A stretch of DNA of 64,000 nt. Source: Gracilaria gracilis (lineage: Eukaryota; Rhodophyta; Florideophyceae; Gracilariales; Gracilariaceae). Below are positions 45,294 to 56,648 of the stretch, in pieces. A program made the translations under genes and the position numbers. Under the pieces are notes generated by a model. It did no database searches. It was not told where the DNA came from and worked only from the letters and a program-made list of their open reading frames with translations. Position 1 is the first letter of the stretch; every line of letters begins with the position of its first letter. The stretch lies in assembly GCA_030374805.1 (NCBI GenBank), contig JARGSG010000218.1, positions 868,001-932,000 of the forward strand, in the 5' to 3' direction.

Positions 45294-47167
45294 AGACCTT
45301 CCACGTAGTTAGTGACCTGACATACATATAACGACTGTTACACTATAAACCCTATATGATCTATCAAAAATTATAATATCGACGCTGTTTGTTGCGGACT
45401 ACATTAAAAGCTTTTCTTTGACCTGAAGTACGCAACACAGTCATATACAGTCAGTCTTCTAGCATGTATCACCATAAATGTGTAGCTACTACTAGAATAT
45501 ACAAAGGTAACTGTAAATTGTACAATCACCGAGTTTTTGAGTAGTTGCCTAGTCTTGCCGTTGTAAGCTCAAGTCAGCCGCTTTGCTTAGAACAGTTGAT
45601 ATAAACCTTCTCTGTAGATCAAGTACCGTACTTTCTGATACTTTCAACTTTTGCGCCCGTTCTCGACACTCAAGATCGCAACATGCCCCAACAACCCATC
45701 ATCACATCACAGGACACCAAAACGGCCCTAGAATTACTCACCGAGGCACGTATCAATCGTGAAGAAGAACTCAAAAAATTCAACGCCGGACCGGATGTAT
45801 CGGATACCGATGAAGAATGTGACTCGAATTGCCCCGTGTTTGATTCCTTTTTCCAGAATGGAGGGTCTGGTACCATTCTCCGTATGACAAACTTTAGCTG
45901 AACCGAATTCTTTCGACTGTGGAATTCTGTTGAAAGCCTTGTCCGTCACACCTGAAACACTGGCAGAGAACGGCGCTATCAGAACAGTCCAAAAGATATT
46001 CTTTTTATGACTTTAACCGTTTTTAAACATGGTGGACAATGGAACTTTCTTGGTCGTATGTTTCATATCAAAGGCCCAACTTTCGAACGCATGATTACCA
46101 AATTTGTTCTTATGATTGCCGAACCGCTTTGCAAAAGCTACGTATTTGATATGGATAGCAAATGTGAGTTTGGGAAGATGATTAAAAATGGGAACACTTT
46201 CAAGAACTTCAAATATGCACGCTACGCCACAGACGTATTCTTCTATCAGAGCAATCGGTCGGGTGGCAATATAGAAGAAGAAAAAGTTTACTACAGCGGA
46301 AAGCACAAGTTGTATGGCTATAAAACCGAGGTGTCAGTTTTATCCAACGGGCTAGCTGTAGGATTTACTGATCATCATCCTGGCTCTAAAGCGGATATTG
46401 ATCTTTTCTTTTGAAACCATGCGTTTCATGCAGCTGCACTACAAAAGAAAAACGCTGAAAAAGATATCGCTGACATTGGAGAATTGTCCGAGCAGTACCC
46501 AAACCAGTGGGCGGTTCTAGCCGACAAAGGTTATCTGGGAGGTGAGCATTGAGTGCGACTGATACATCCTACGAGAAGGCCGCCAAATGGTTTGCTTACA
46601 ACCGAACAGTCGCACAAAAACCGACTGGTCTCGTCGGATCGTGTCATTGTTGAAAACTGGTTTGGGCGTCTTACGTCTTTGTGGACATTATTTGCCGTCA
46701 AATGGAGGTGGAGTGAAAAGATCTATGATCGCTTTTTCGAATTTGCTACGGCTCTAACAAACTTTCACAGTAAGTGGCATCCCCTACGTGCTGCTGATGG
46801 TGAACACTACCAAAAGATCAAGAACCGACTACGGCATATTGGCGAGCAAATTGTCGGTAAGCGCAAACGTACACAGCAGCGATATCGGGAGAAAAAGCAA
46901 ATGCGATTAGACACTGAGTTTGGAGGTGCTGCGCCTGATGAGGCTACTGTTGATCCATTTTTGGAACCCTTTGAGTAGGGATTACGTGGTTACTATGTCT
47001 TCATACATGTTGGCATTCTGATCCGTAAATGATTCTGGTGTGCGCGGGTGATTACAGTGTGCAAATTCTGGGTGTTTCTTCCCACTCTCTGAGCATTCAC
47101 ACAGTTTAAGGACTACTACGCGGATTGTAGGTACTGCACAGGTACTGACTAACAGAATTGTAGATCT
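45294..47167 (+). mobile_element. Harbinger-like DNA transposon T, copy 1
   Basis: The ends are AGACCTTCCACGTAGTTAGT at the left and the inverted AGATCTACAATTCTGTTAGT at the right. ATT on both sides (45291-45293, 47168-47170) is a 3-bp target-site duplication. The 1874-bp element carries a single transposase gene. A second, internally deleted copy with its own duplication follows at 47272, which fixes the ends of the family independently. Confidence 0.82.
45683..46978 (+). pseudogene. DDE_4-type transposase of transposon T
   Basis: One frame of 432 codons from ATG 45683 to the stop at 46976-46978 encodes a DDE transposase of a type also common in oomycetes. A KVYYSGKHKLYGYKTEV box and HHPGSKADIDLF carry the middle acidic residue, VLADKGYLGG the next, and VIVENWFGRL the catalytic Glu; the C-terminal end is basic. 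Four stops interrupt the frame (about 45899, 45953, 46412, 46550), all TGA, and there is no frameshift. Confidence 0.78.
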
Positions 47168-47170
47168 ATT

Positions 47171-47268
47171 GTAATTCCGGTAGAACACCTTTGGCTCAAA
47201 TTCCCCCAAATTATACATCCTTTCAAATCGCTTTGAAAAGGGGCCTTCAAAAACGGTATGATACATAC
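47171..47268. other. spacer between the two T copies
   Basis: About 100 bases of unique AT-rich sequence separate the two T insertions. Each copy has its own target-site duplication, so they are independent insertions and not a tandem duplication. Confidence 0.6.
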
Positions 47269-47271
47269 AGT

Positions 47272-48733
47272 AGATCTTTCACGTAGTTAGTAAGCTGAAA
47301 AACAAATAACGACTGTCATACTATAAATCCTATATGATCTATCAAAAAGTACAATATCGACGCTGTTTGTTACAGACTACATTAAAGGCTTATCTTTGAC
47401 CTGATTTATGCATTACAGTCATATATAGTCGGTCTTCTAGCATGTATCGCCATACATATGTAGCTACTACTATAATATACAACGATAACTGTAAACTGTG
47501 CAGTCACTGAATTTTTGGGTAGTTGCCTAGTCTTGCCGGGGAAAGCGGTAATTTCTATAATTAAGACGTATCATATTTAATAAAGGCATATTTGCACAGA
47601 TTCTTTATAGCTATTCTAAAAATGCGGCATGTGTTTAATCAGAAAGCACAATTAAACCTCCCATTGACACTGTAAGAGGTTTTTGCAAAAAATTGGTTCA
47701 ACTCAGCATTTCCTTTACAGTGTCAGAGATGTGACTTGCAGTATGTTTCCTGGAAAGTTAAACCAAAGTTATCTGAAAGCTCACGCGGGCACATATTTGA
47801 AATTGTGCATGTTACGTCTTTAAGTGCTATGTATCTCACACGCATGGTCTTTTGAACAACATTGGCAAACATATTTTTAATGCATAGGCTACGTTCAGTA
47901 ACGTAGAACAATATCTTACGTATAGGGTTTCTGGATTGCGTTGCACTTCGCTTCAAAAATCGGTAAAACAGCCCAAAAACACATAAAAGTTGAAAATTAG
48001 GATCATTTTAACTCCTTGACGTAGTAGGAGAATTAAAAATACTTCTTATCTTTATATCTGCTGCTCGGAAACCTACATATTTATGTTTTAACTTTTGCAT
48101 TCAGTAGTCACAACTGCTCACTACAACAGAGTTTCCATATTGTCAGCGCTGACAACAAGTGAAAGCTAACGCCAAAGTTGTCGATTTTACCGTGCAACAT
48201 GGGCACGGGAAATTGAACAACTTTCCACAATCTTGCAGTGTAGGCCCTACGAATAATCTGTCAGACGCCCCAATCCAAATGAGTTGAAAAGGTTTACTAT
48301 TTGTGTGTAGTTTAGTACTGGGTTACATTCTCTGAAAGAGCACGACAGGCTTAAATAGCCCCGATTTGCAGAATTTTGAGTTTCTAGAAATATAACGGTT
48401 TTACCGCTGTCCCCCGTTGTAAACTCAAGTCAACCGCTTTGTTCAGAAGAGTGGATTTCACCCTTTCTCCGATTAGACAAAGAGTTTGGAGGTGCTGCGC
48501 CTGATGACGATATAGTTCATCCATTTTCAGAACCCTTCGGGTAGTGATTACGTAGTTACTATGTTTTCATACATGATAGCATTCTAATACGTGAAGGATT
48601 CTGCTGTGCGCGGTTGATTACATTTTGCCAAATTGGTGAGTTTTTTCGCACTCTCTGAACATTCACACAGTTTGCAGACTACTACGCGGACTGTAGATAC
48701 TTCACAAATACTGACTAACAGGTTTGTAGATCT
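47272..48733 (+). mobile_element. transposon T copy 2, internally deleted, hosting element C
   Basis: The left 267 bases match copy 1 without gaps (47271-47537 against 45293-45559). The sequence resumes after element C with GTTGTAAACTCAAGTCA (copy 1: 45560) and then jumps to the last part of the transposase and the right end (GAGTTTGGAGGTGCTGCGCC; copy 1 near 46918). AGT flanks both ends (47269-47271, 48734-48736). Without C the copy is under 600 bases, a MITE-like derivative of T. Confidence 0.82.
47539..48413. mobile_element. non-autonomous DNA element C inside T copy 2
   Basis: It begins GGGAAAGCGGTAA and ends with the near-exact inverse TTACCGCTGTCCC. CCG lies on both sides (47536-47538, 48414-48416), and leaving out C with one CCG restores the sequence seen in T copy 1 (CTTGCCGTTGTAA). 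It is 875 bases long and AT-rich. Its longest frame (77 codons, minus) is not convincing. Confidence 0.82.
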
Positions 48734-48891
48734 AGTAGATGGGTTAAGTGCGAGGAAATCATTTTTGAGGTACCGTTGGTACGCCTCATTCGGAGGCATA
48801 CATACACTCCAAGATGAAAATTTCACCGCCAGAGTCCAAAGGCTACAAAGAAATTCTCTATCAATAAGCTTGGTTCCCCAGGTTTCGACTT

Positions 48892-51801
48892 GTGTTATCT
48901 ACTCTAGTTGGTTTGGTTTTTGTGAAAGCAGATTTAAATACGCTTATGGACAACATAGCAGGCGAAAGACATGGCAGGAAGCGACGAAGAAAAAGATGGC
49001 AGATGCAGGAGAAGCAAGCATCTCCAACCCAAAGTCTAAGCCCTGAAAGCGATGATGTAGTTCATAGCTCTGATTCTGTTTCTCCTCCCACAAGAAAGCG
49101 AAGATGCAGATGGGAGATCATTAACGAAACGCCAGAAACGCTCAGAGACCTATCGAGAAGACTGGAAGAAGCACAAAAAAACACCCGCAAACCATGCGGC
49201 CCAGCATGATTTACCAACTCATAGCAAAACCCATTTTAATATCGCTCCGTGCCTACCCGATGATGGCGAGAACAGTCCTGGAGAAGAGAGAGTGCATATT
49301 GAAAAGACAATCCAAAGCAATGATCGTATCATTCCAGGTCATATGAACCCATCCAGCAATCTTGAGAATCCGGAAGGAAGAAAGTTGTTTGGTAGCTACA
49401 CCGGTAGGTCCTCTAGTGCCTACGAAAGCTACTACAATAGTTCATCCGAAGACGGTGATATCTTAAGCGATGATGAGCTCTTATGTGGAATTGGTGAGAA
49501 CAATATACTGATTCCCAACGCGAGCGAGTTTCGAAGACTGAGCAGCTTCTTGTACACGGCGGAGCTCTCAAACATCTCACAGAGAACGACCGAAAAGTTA
49601 ATGGATGTCAATCCAATCCCAGCAACAGTCTCCTACAGAGCACTGGCTTCTTACGCAATGAAACACTCACTGGCTGTGAAAAGTTGCTCCGAAATGACGG
49701 TCATGTTGTATCTCAGGGAAGATTGAGCACCTCAAAGCAATGTCCCAAGTGCATGATGCCCATCAAAGAACCAAGACGTGCAAAGTTCTGGTATGTGAAG
49801 CCATCCGTTGCGATTGCAGCACTCTGTAGGTCTCCCGACGCATTTCAAGAAGTAATGGACGGCTGCAGGCGCGCAAAGAGAGCATGTACAGACCCGAGTC
49901 CCTCTAATGAAGATAAATATGACGATTTCTACTACGGGAACATGTTCAAGAGGCGTTTCTCGAACGTTATGCGGAATTGAAGTGAAGACTCAGGAGAGAT
50001 ACTCGTGTTCATAACGATTTCCACAGATGGCTTCGAATGTTCCAAAAACCGTAAGGGAGAGCCTATGACTACATGGCCACTTGTGTCCACCATTTTGAAC
50101 TTCAGCCCTGCAGAGAAATCTCGCGCCAACAACGCCCTTGTACTCGCTATTATACCTGGATCTCATTCGGGCCAGTATTTTGATACCTTTCTACATGCGA
50201 TCATAGAAGATCTGCGCGAGTTGGAGCGAGGAATGCAAATAATCTGCCCTGATAAGAGTATTCGAATGTTAAAAGCATTTATAGTTTTCTTCACGGCGAA
50301 CTGGCCCGATGCTTCGAAAGTTCTTGGATATGTTGGACAAAGTGCGAGTGTCTTCTGCAGATTCTGTTTGAAAAAGAAGAAATATATACCGCAGTTGAAG
50401 TGCTCATGCGCAATCCCTTCCATTCCAAAACCTGTGTGGAACGCAGTCTTGAAAAAGAAGACGACATACATGGTTGGTGATATGACAGATATCGAGTGCG
50501 GGGAGAAACGTTTCAGCACGGCCGTTGTCAACACATGAAGGAAATTGCGTGAAAATTCTGTCTTCGAAGCCGAGAGAAGGAAACTGGTGAAGAAGACGTG
50601 AACCAAATATGACTGTTGTCTCAGAAATCTTTCCCTCGACTTCAAGTACGCATTTCCATATGATGTTATGCACCTTGTTCTCCTCGGCTGGACGAAACAT
50701 ATTATGAGGTTGATGACGGGACTCCATCCCCGTCACGGAAAGCAGTCCACTCTACCAAGCTTCTGTATCCCCAGAGACACTCTGCGAAAGATTGATGAAG
50801 CCTTTAAAAACTTTTTTTTAATGCCTCTAGGTGATCTCAGTAAGTTTAAAGCCGAAGACTTGAAGCGATTCGCAGAGCTGTACTTCTTACCATTCCTGCA
50901 TCGGTTTAATGTGGATTTGAAAACTGTGAGTATATGGATATTGACGTCCAAAACGGTCCGGCTTTGTTTTGGTTATGACTGTGGGTCTGCGGCCGTGGAA
51001 CAGATGAAAAAGGTGGTCGAAGAACTGTACATTCGCTTCTCAGATAAGTATTACGACGAGGGTTGTACGAACGCATACTGCTCGACACCGTCCACTCATG
51101 CGATTCTACATCTTCCAGAGCTTCTGAGAGGATGTGATCCACTTCCCAACACTTTGCAGTTCTTAATTGAACGACTGCTGAGAGATATAGGCAAACGTAA
51201 TCATGGAAAATTAACGTCGCCTCCACTCTATTTCACATGAATCACAAGCTGTTATGCATTCGAATCATGAACGACGGAATTGCTCCCCAAACAGCTATGA
51301 AGTCCAGCCGTACTTTGAATTCATTTGAAGATTCATCCGTGACGGAGACTGAAAGCTGTTTCGAACTAGATATACGCGCAAAATGTCACGGACGCAGTCG
51401 GGAATGTTCTCTTTACCGCAAATCAGGCAGCAGTATCCTGCTTCGTCGCAACCACCTTCTCATCATCGAGAAAATTTCAGATTGTTGGGGCGATGCAGTA
51501 CAATTCAGCGATCATACGCCACCCTAAGAGAGAGTTGACCATTGAAACAACAGATTGGTACAACAGAAGAACCGAGAAACGACGAGAGGCGCGGCAGGAG
51601 TTTTGTATTGCAGCGGAATTCGTTAGGTCCGACGATGAAGAAGAATTCGCCGAGCCTAGTATGCCTCCGATGTCTAACAGGACGGACACATTGGTTCCAA
51701 AAGATCTGTATTACGGTGACGTGCGAAAGATTATCGAAATCGGTATCCATATCTGTGGGTCTGCCAAAGTAGAACGCCTGAGATCGGTGTTTTTGACTTA
51801 G
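48892..51801 (+). pseudogene. CACTA/EnSpm (TNP2-like) transposase fossil
   Basis: Plus-strand segments match the TNP2 transposase family. A central box (STDGFECSKNRKGEPMTTWP, then NFSPAEKSRANNALVLAIIPG) and ADWNLPDASKVLGY-like region with a zinc-binding CRFC lie at about 50005-50380. MHLVLLGWTKHIMRL and a C-terminal helical region lie at 50668-51240, and a YYGDVRKIIEIG box at about 51708-51745. Upstream segments (49292-49980) with a CPKC motif fit the N-terminal part. Most pieces from 49684 on share one frame with stops between; at least two frame changes occur elsewhere. CACTA ends were not found. Confidence 0.65.
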
Positions 51802-52313
51802 AATGGCAATGTGGCTGTGTTCCCAATGAACAACTGGACCTCGTATATGTCACAAATCGAAGACGGACATCGAGAACCACTGAGATTGCCCACTGCATAC
51901 AGCGTGTTGTTGGGTTTCTAGACATTGCCAGCAGGCGATATTACTTGGATGTAGAACGAGAGCAAAAGCTCGCGGGTGGCTTGATATCAGTGCAAGGGAT
52001 TGGTGGAACCGAGTACAGCCAGAAATTCGTGCGAGCTATGATCGCGTTGCGTCGAATAAGAACGGAGAAGAAGGTGATACGGTACATCAAGTGCGAGGCG
52101 CAGAATGTACCAGCGTGTCGAAAGTGTGAACATCGCTTTCAGAAGCGAGGCAATCTGATCCGCCATATTCAGGCGGTACATCTCAAGTTGAAGCCGTTCA
52201 TTTGTACCTTTTGCTCCGCGAGATTCGGATACAAGACGTATCTTGAGAGAAAACAACAAAAGCACACCCGAACGGCGCACGAGGACGTGACGTTGTTTCA
52301 GGTGCACGTGTGA
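51720..52313 (+). pseudogene. C2H2 zinc-finger segment next to the CACTA fossil
   Basis: A stop-to-stop frame of about 197 codons has no ATG before residue 93. It ends with one clear C2H2 finger (CRKCEHRFQKRGNLIRHIQAVH, C-x2-C-x12-H-x4-H) and a second whose first His is replaced (CTFCSARFGYKTYLERKQQKH). The upstream half (IQRVVGFLDIASRRYYLDV) recalls the C-terminal end of TNP2-type proteins, so it may be the tail of the transposon protein or a host gene fused to it. It lacks its own start, so an upstream exon or decay is implied. Confidence 0.45.
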
Positions 52314-53228
52314 GAGTTTTTAACGGTAGAGCGGATGGTGGCCCCTTTTTTGTGTTTAAACTAACTTGGAGGCTTATAAGTGTTGAGAGAGATTGTGGGG
52401 GCGGTGATCTAATTTCTCGCGTCTGGCGCACGCTCGCTCTGCCTCACGCTGTATTCGAGCACGCGCGCGAGAGCACTGGACGCGCGCACTGCGGTTTGCC
52501 TTTGCTCGCGGCTGGGCGCACGCGGGGCGGTACGCGCAGGTGTACTGCGGTAGGCTGTTGTCAAGCTGGCGCGACGCGCGGCGGTTGACGCAAGCAAATT
52601 GATGTGGCGTTAGTTTCGGAGCGCCACATTGCGGAGCGAAAGGGATGTTGGCACATAATGTTAGCGTGAAGTTGCACGCTGCGTTGGGAAGCGGCACGGT
52701 TGGTGTAGGATGCATGAGCAAGCACGAGTAGGGCTCGCTGCATGGTTCCATCGCGCGGCTGGCGCGCGCGTTAGATTGACTGAGCAAGCATGCACACTAT
52801 CTACACTCAGCATGATGATGAGCAAGCGCAGCGTCACTGGAGAGCGGCGGCAACGGCGGAGGTGCGACGGGCGGGAACGGCGCGCGCGTGACGGTGACGT
52901 CAGTGCGGTGGAAGCGCCTTCAAACGCGACCCATGTGCAGTGTACTAACGGTACAACAACGGACGCGCCGTACCAAGTTGGCCGCTGGCGGCTGCTGTTG
53001 CAACTTGTCTCCGCCCGCCACTCGCTGGAAAAATACAAGCGTCGCCATTGGCGCGTGCGCGCGCCTCCGCCACTTGCGCCTCATATTATTCGCGCTGTCG
53101 TACCCCCGACGCGCTGTAGCGCCCGCTGCTCTGGTCCACGCGCTCGCCCGTCGTCTCGTCGAAGAACTTGTTCTTCCGCATGCACAGCGGAAAGCCCGTC
53201 AGTAGCTGGTACGCAGCCTTGGGCACCG
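52314..53228. other. GC-rich region without supported genes
   Basis: The stretch is unusually rich in GCGC and CG words, and frames are open on both strands for that reason. Their products are low-complexity Arg/Ala/Cys strings with no domain. It may be a CpG-rich host promoter or spacer. Confidence 0.45.
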
Positions 53229-53956
53229 TCAAAACTTGATGTACGTATTCTGCCAACCGGATGTCAACGCCGATCGCATGCGTGACACCAGATACTCTGC
53301 AACCGTGTGCGGCTTCTCTGCTAGGAAGTTGAAGATGCGTCTCGACGAGCGCTCAACGTTCTCGCCCAGCAGCAGGTCGGTGAGCACCATACCCGGCGAC
53401 AGGCAATGGAAGTGGCAGAACGCCGCCGAAATTTTTTTTTGAGCGTCTTGAGCAGCTGCAGGACGCTACATTTTGTCGCGCCGGACGCTGCGTAAGTCGC
53501 GGTAGCATTACCAATCGTCCCACTTCCATCCATGACAAACACATAAACGCGCCGTTGCTGCCCGTCAGCAATGCGCACTGCCTTCTTCGCACAGAACAGT
53601 GACCCTAACAAGGGGGTGGCCACGACGTTCCGCAAATCGTCCGGCTGCGCGTCCCGCAGCGCTGCGCGCTTGCCCACCGTGCTGGCATTGCAGATGAAGG
53701 CCTCCACTGACGGCAGGTTGTGCCTAGCAAACTCGGCCAGTTTGGCCACCTGTTGCTCATCGCTCACATCTGCCACGCAGCCAAACATTTTGGCGCCCTG
53801 GTGGTCGGCCTGCACCCACTCCACTGTGTTGCGCACGGCGTCGGCTGTACGCGACGACACCACCACGGCGTCGTTCTCGCCAACAAAATGTCAAGCCAGC
53901 GCACGCCCGACACCCTTGGTAGACCCAGTGATCACTATGCCGAAGTTGCGCGTCAT
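53229..53956 (-). pseudogene. dead short-chain dehydrogenase, NYC1/NOL (chlorophyll b reductase)-like
   Basis: The reading starts MTRNFGIVITGSTKGVGRALA with the Rossmann TGxxxGxG motif and runs through VVSSRT, VADVS, ICNAS and a YAASGATK region, ending LSPGMVLTDLLL and FNFLAEKPHTVAEYLVSRMR. The last two boxes are characteristic of NYC1/NOL-type chlorophyll b reductases. Three lesions are visible: TGA in place of the Arg expected after ALA (near 53890); a frame change at a nine-base A run (53432-53440 on the plus strand), after which the C-terminal part continues in another frame to 53229; and the catalytic Tyr four residues before Lys is Ser (SGATK). No transit peptide is present. A pogo-like transposon lies about 160 bases upstream. 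The general SDR call is firm, the subfamily less so. Confidence 0.7.
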
Positions 53957-54114
53957 AACGGTGCCGCTGCGGGAGCGCGCGCGCCGATCGCGCCCACGGG
54001 CGAGCGCTCAAAACAAGGGCGCTGACTCGAAAGCCGCGCTCATGACGGAGATTTGCTGGCGCCAATTCGCGCGGAATTGGCGGCGACGGGCGCAGGCGTG
54101 CAAGTCGAGCGGTA

Positions 54115-56648
54115 CAGTACCACCACCCAACCTCAAAGTTGGACACTTTGGAGTTCTTTTTGGGATAACTCCGGGACGCGGTGTGCGGTTAACACGAAAT
54201 TTGGTTCTGCGATGAGACCCCTGCACTCTCTACCGATCTGCAACGCGACGATAGGTGGTCCACGGTAGTAACGGAACCGCATACTAATAGTTGCCGAGTT
54301 GGACATCCAACACAAAAACGCACGAACGTAACATGAACAGTTGGACAAAACGCATTTACTCAAATAAAAGAACCAATAATGTTGAACAAATCGAACAAGT
54401 GGGTGGCTCAAAGCGTCTGTTTCATAGCCAAGTGCTTCCACCTTCTCAACTGCTCCGGGGTGGAGGGTGTGCAGCCCCCAATTTCAACGAAACCACCCGC
54501 GCTTCGTGCTCCAGTCAAAAAGGGACCTTTGCAACCTCCGCTCTCGCTCGTAATGGACGAACGGAAACAATCGCTTCATCGTAGAGCTTCGCCCTCGCCT
54601 GCGCCCGATGGTTCTCAAACGCACGTCGAGATTCCCTTTTCATTCTGCGCTCTTCATTTTCTTTCTGTTCAGCTGCGCGTTCTTTCTCGCTTAGTTCCGC
54701 TGCTTTTCGGCACTTCTGCTCATGATGCAATCGAAGGAGAGCTATCGCAGCGTCTGAAGTAACGACGGCGCCGTACGTAGTGTCCAGAAAACCGGTCTGT
54801 TGCACTTGTAAGTCTCCCAAGAGCTCTTTCGCTTGCTGACGGCGTTTTTCATCTAACATGTTTATCATTTGTTCAACAGATGCGATGCGGTTCGGCTCCT
54901 GATGACTCAGTGGACGCGCCTGCGCGAACAGCCTGTATTCGTCCAACGTAATTATGCCCGCCTTCTTGAACCCCGCCGTAATGTTGAACGATGTAAACGA
55001 TGCTTCGTAGGCCTTTTTGAGGATGCGACAGACATCGAATTCATCGAAAATGTGGTGTGGAGCCATGCCCCGGACCGCTTCTTGAGTGTGCTTCGTGAAT
55101 CTCGTTTTGAACGGCGAAAAGAAAGATATGTCGAGAGGCTGAGTTGTTTCACTAGTGTGGGCTGGGAGGGCATAGGCGATTATTCCTTCACTTCTGAACA
55201 ACTCCAGGACTGGAATGGAAAGATGGGATCGGTAACCATCATATATGAGAAGCATTTTTCTATCATTGGACCGCAAATCTGCTGTGTCGGCGATGAATGC
55301 TTTCACCCATTCATGGAATATATTGGAGTCAACAGCGGCGACTTCTTTCCGGGCGGTGACCAATGCTCCTCGTGGCAAACACTCAGAAATACATTCCAAT
55401 TACTCCTTGGTTGGATCATACCGGTGCTGCTAGCGTCTTACTCTCAATCTTGTGCCTTGGAACACAAAAAGAGGCCTCACGCGATCTCTGTTGCCGTGCA
55501 CGGCAGCCAGAAGGGTGATTTGGTTGACATTTTGAAAGGGAACCCCACAGGTGAGTAGCTTATGGGATCGTGTAGAGTACCCTTTCGTCCGTCGTCCGCC
55601 AGCTGGTTTCCATGATGAGATACCAGTCTCGTCGGCATTGACAATTCGTTTGTCATCTATATCGTGGTCGGTGATTATACGCTCCAGTTTGGCGAAATGG
55701 CGCACCAGCACCTCCGCGTCACAAGCGCGATACCTCGCAGCGTCTTCCTTTCGATGTGAGCAGAACACGATTTGATCGCTGTGCCGTGCTTCAAAGCCGC
55801 GACAAAATCCATCTCCTGGAATTTCGTCTTTGAATGGGAGCCGGAGTCTTCGCTCTCGAGGAAATGTTTTCACCATCATCGACACGAAATCTACAAGGTC
55901 GTTCCTGGTAAGTGGCCGACCATGCTCTGCATAGTGACGGAGAACTTCTAACACTTTTTCTTCTTTTTCGTTTGTCAGCGCAGTGCGGGATTGTAACTCG
56001 TCTTTATCTTGCAAACTATGAAAATAGCGGTAGTGTAATGAAGATGGCGCAACACCGACACGCTTTGCAGCCTTGCGAAAGGACCACCCCTTGGATAGGA
56101 GTGTAATTCCACGATGAAATCGTTTGCGAGTAACCGATTGGAGGGAAGGAAGGGTTCTCATGATGGGATTTTCAGCGCTGCTGAGGCCGTATCGGCGTTG
56201 AAGGCCGGACCTTGTGGGCATTTTGTTACTGGTTTGGCAAGAGTTCTAGAGCGCTACTGCTGGAAGTTTGCGGCTTTTATGCAAGTCTTGACTTTCAGAC
56301 TGCAGGGGGTTCTTGTTTACGGCATAAAGGGTGCCGGTTGGATGTGTGGTCGCTTTTGGTTTTGGATGAACCTATGTATCGGCTGCTTACCGAAGCGACT
56401 TACCCCCAACTTTGTGGCGGGTAATGCTCTACATCTGGTATGACGCTGTGCACTACTCTCAGTATGTTCTGTTCCTTAAAGAAGCAGGAGTTCAACTGCC
56501 TTTCAAGGCTAGCTTTTCGGCCCTGTGTTTTAGCTCTTTTCTACTCGAGGTTGCCTGACACGCCCGTTTTCCTCATAGTATCGCTAGTTTTGAGGAAAAC
56601 AAGGTGTCCAATAATGGAGAACAGGTGTCCAACGGACCGGACACTCTG
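54115..56648 (-). mobile_element. pogo/Tigger-like Tc1/mariner-superfamily element
   Basis: The region centres on a pogo-type transposase. Likely ends are TA-CAGTACC at the left and ...ACTCTG at the right, with the inverted TTGGACA/TGTCCAA word repeated near both ends (54139, 54297, 54340; 56602, 56622). These look like subterminal transposase binding sites. The TA duplication is not clean at the right (CA), so the ends are provisional. Confidence 0.55.
54515..56221 (-). pseudogene. pogo/Tigger-like DDE transposase
   Basis: A single frame of about 568 codons. The N-terminal helix-turn-helix (FRKAAKRVGVAPSSLHYRY) is of psq/CENP-B type. The DDE_1 nuclease has its first Asp in VNADETGI, the second in LLIYDGYRSHLS, and the third acidic position after TTQPLDISFFSPFK. 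A charged coiled-coil-like tail follows. Two stops interrupt the frame (TAG 55430-55432 and TAA 55400-55402), ten codons apart, with no frameshift. The rest is well preserved, so death was fairly recent. Confidence 0.85.

Noticed and set aside
45293-47537. The 267-base direct repeats as LTRs of a retroelement
   Set aside because: Inverted ends, two separate 3-bp duplications and a DDE transposase show two copies of a DNA transposon; the repeats are just their shared left part.
52310-53285. Several frames over 100 codons on both strands
   Set aside because: The region is GC- and CG-rich, which depletes stops. Products are low-complexity and match nothing.
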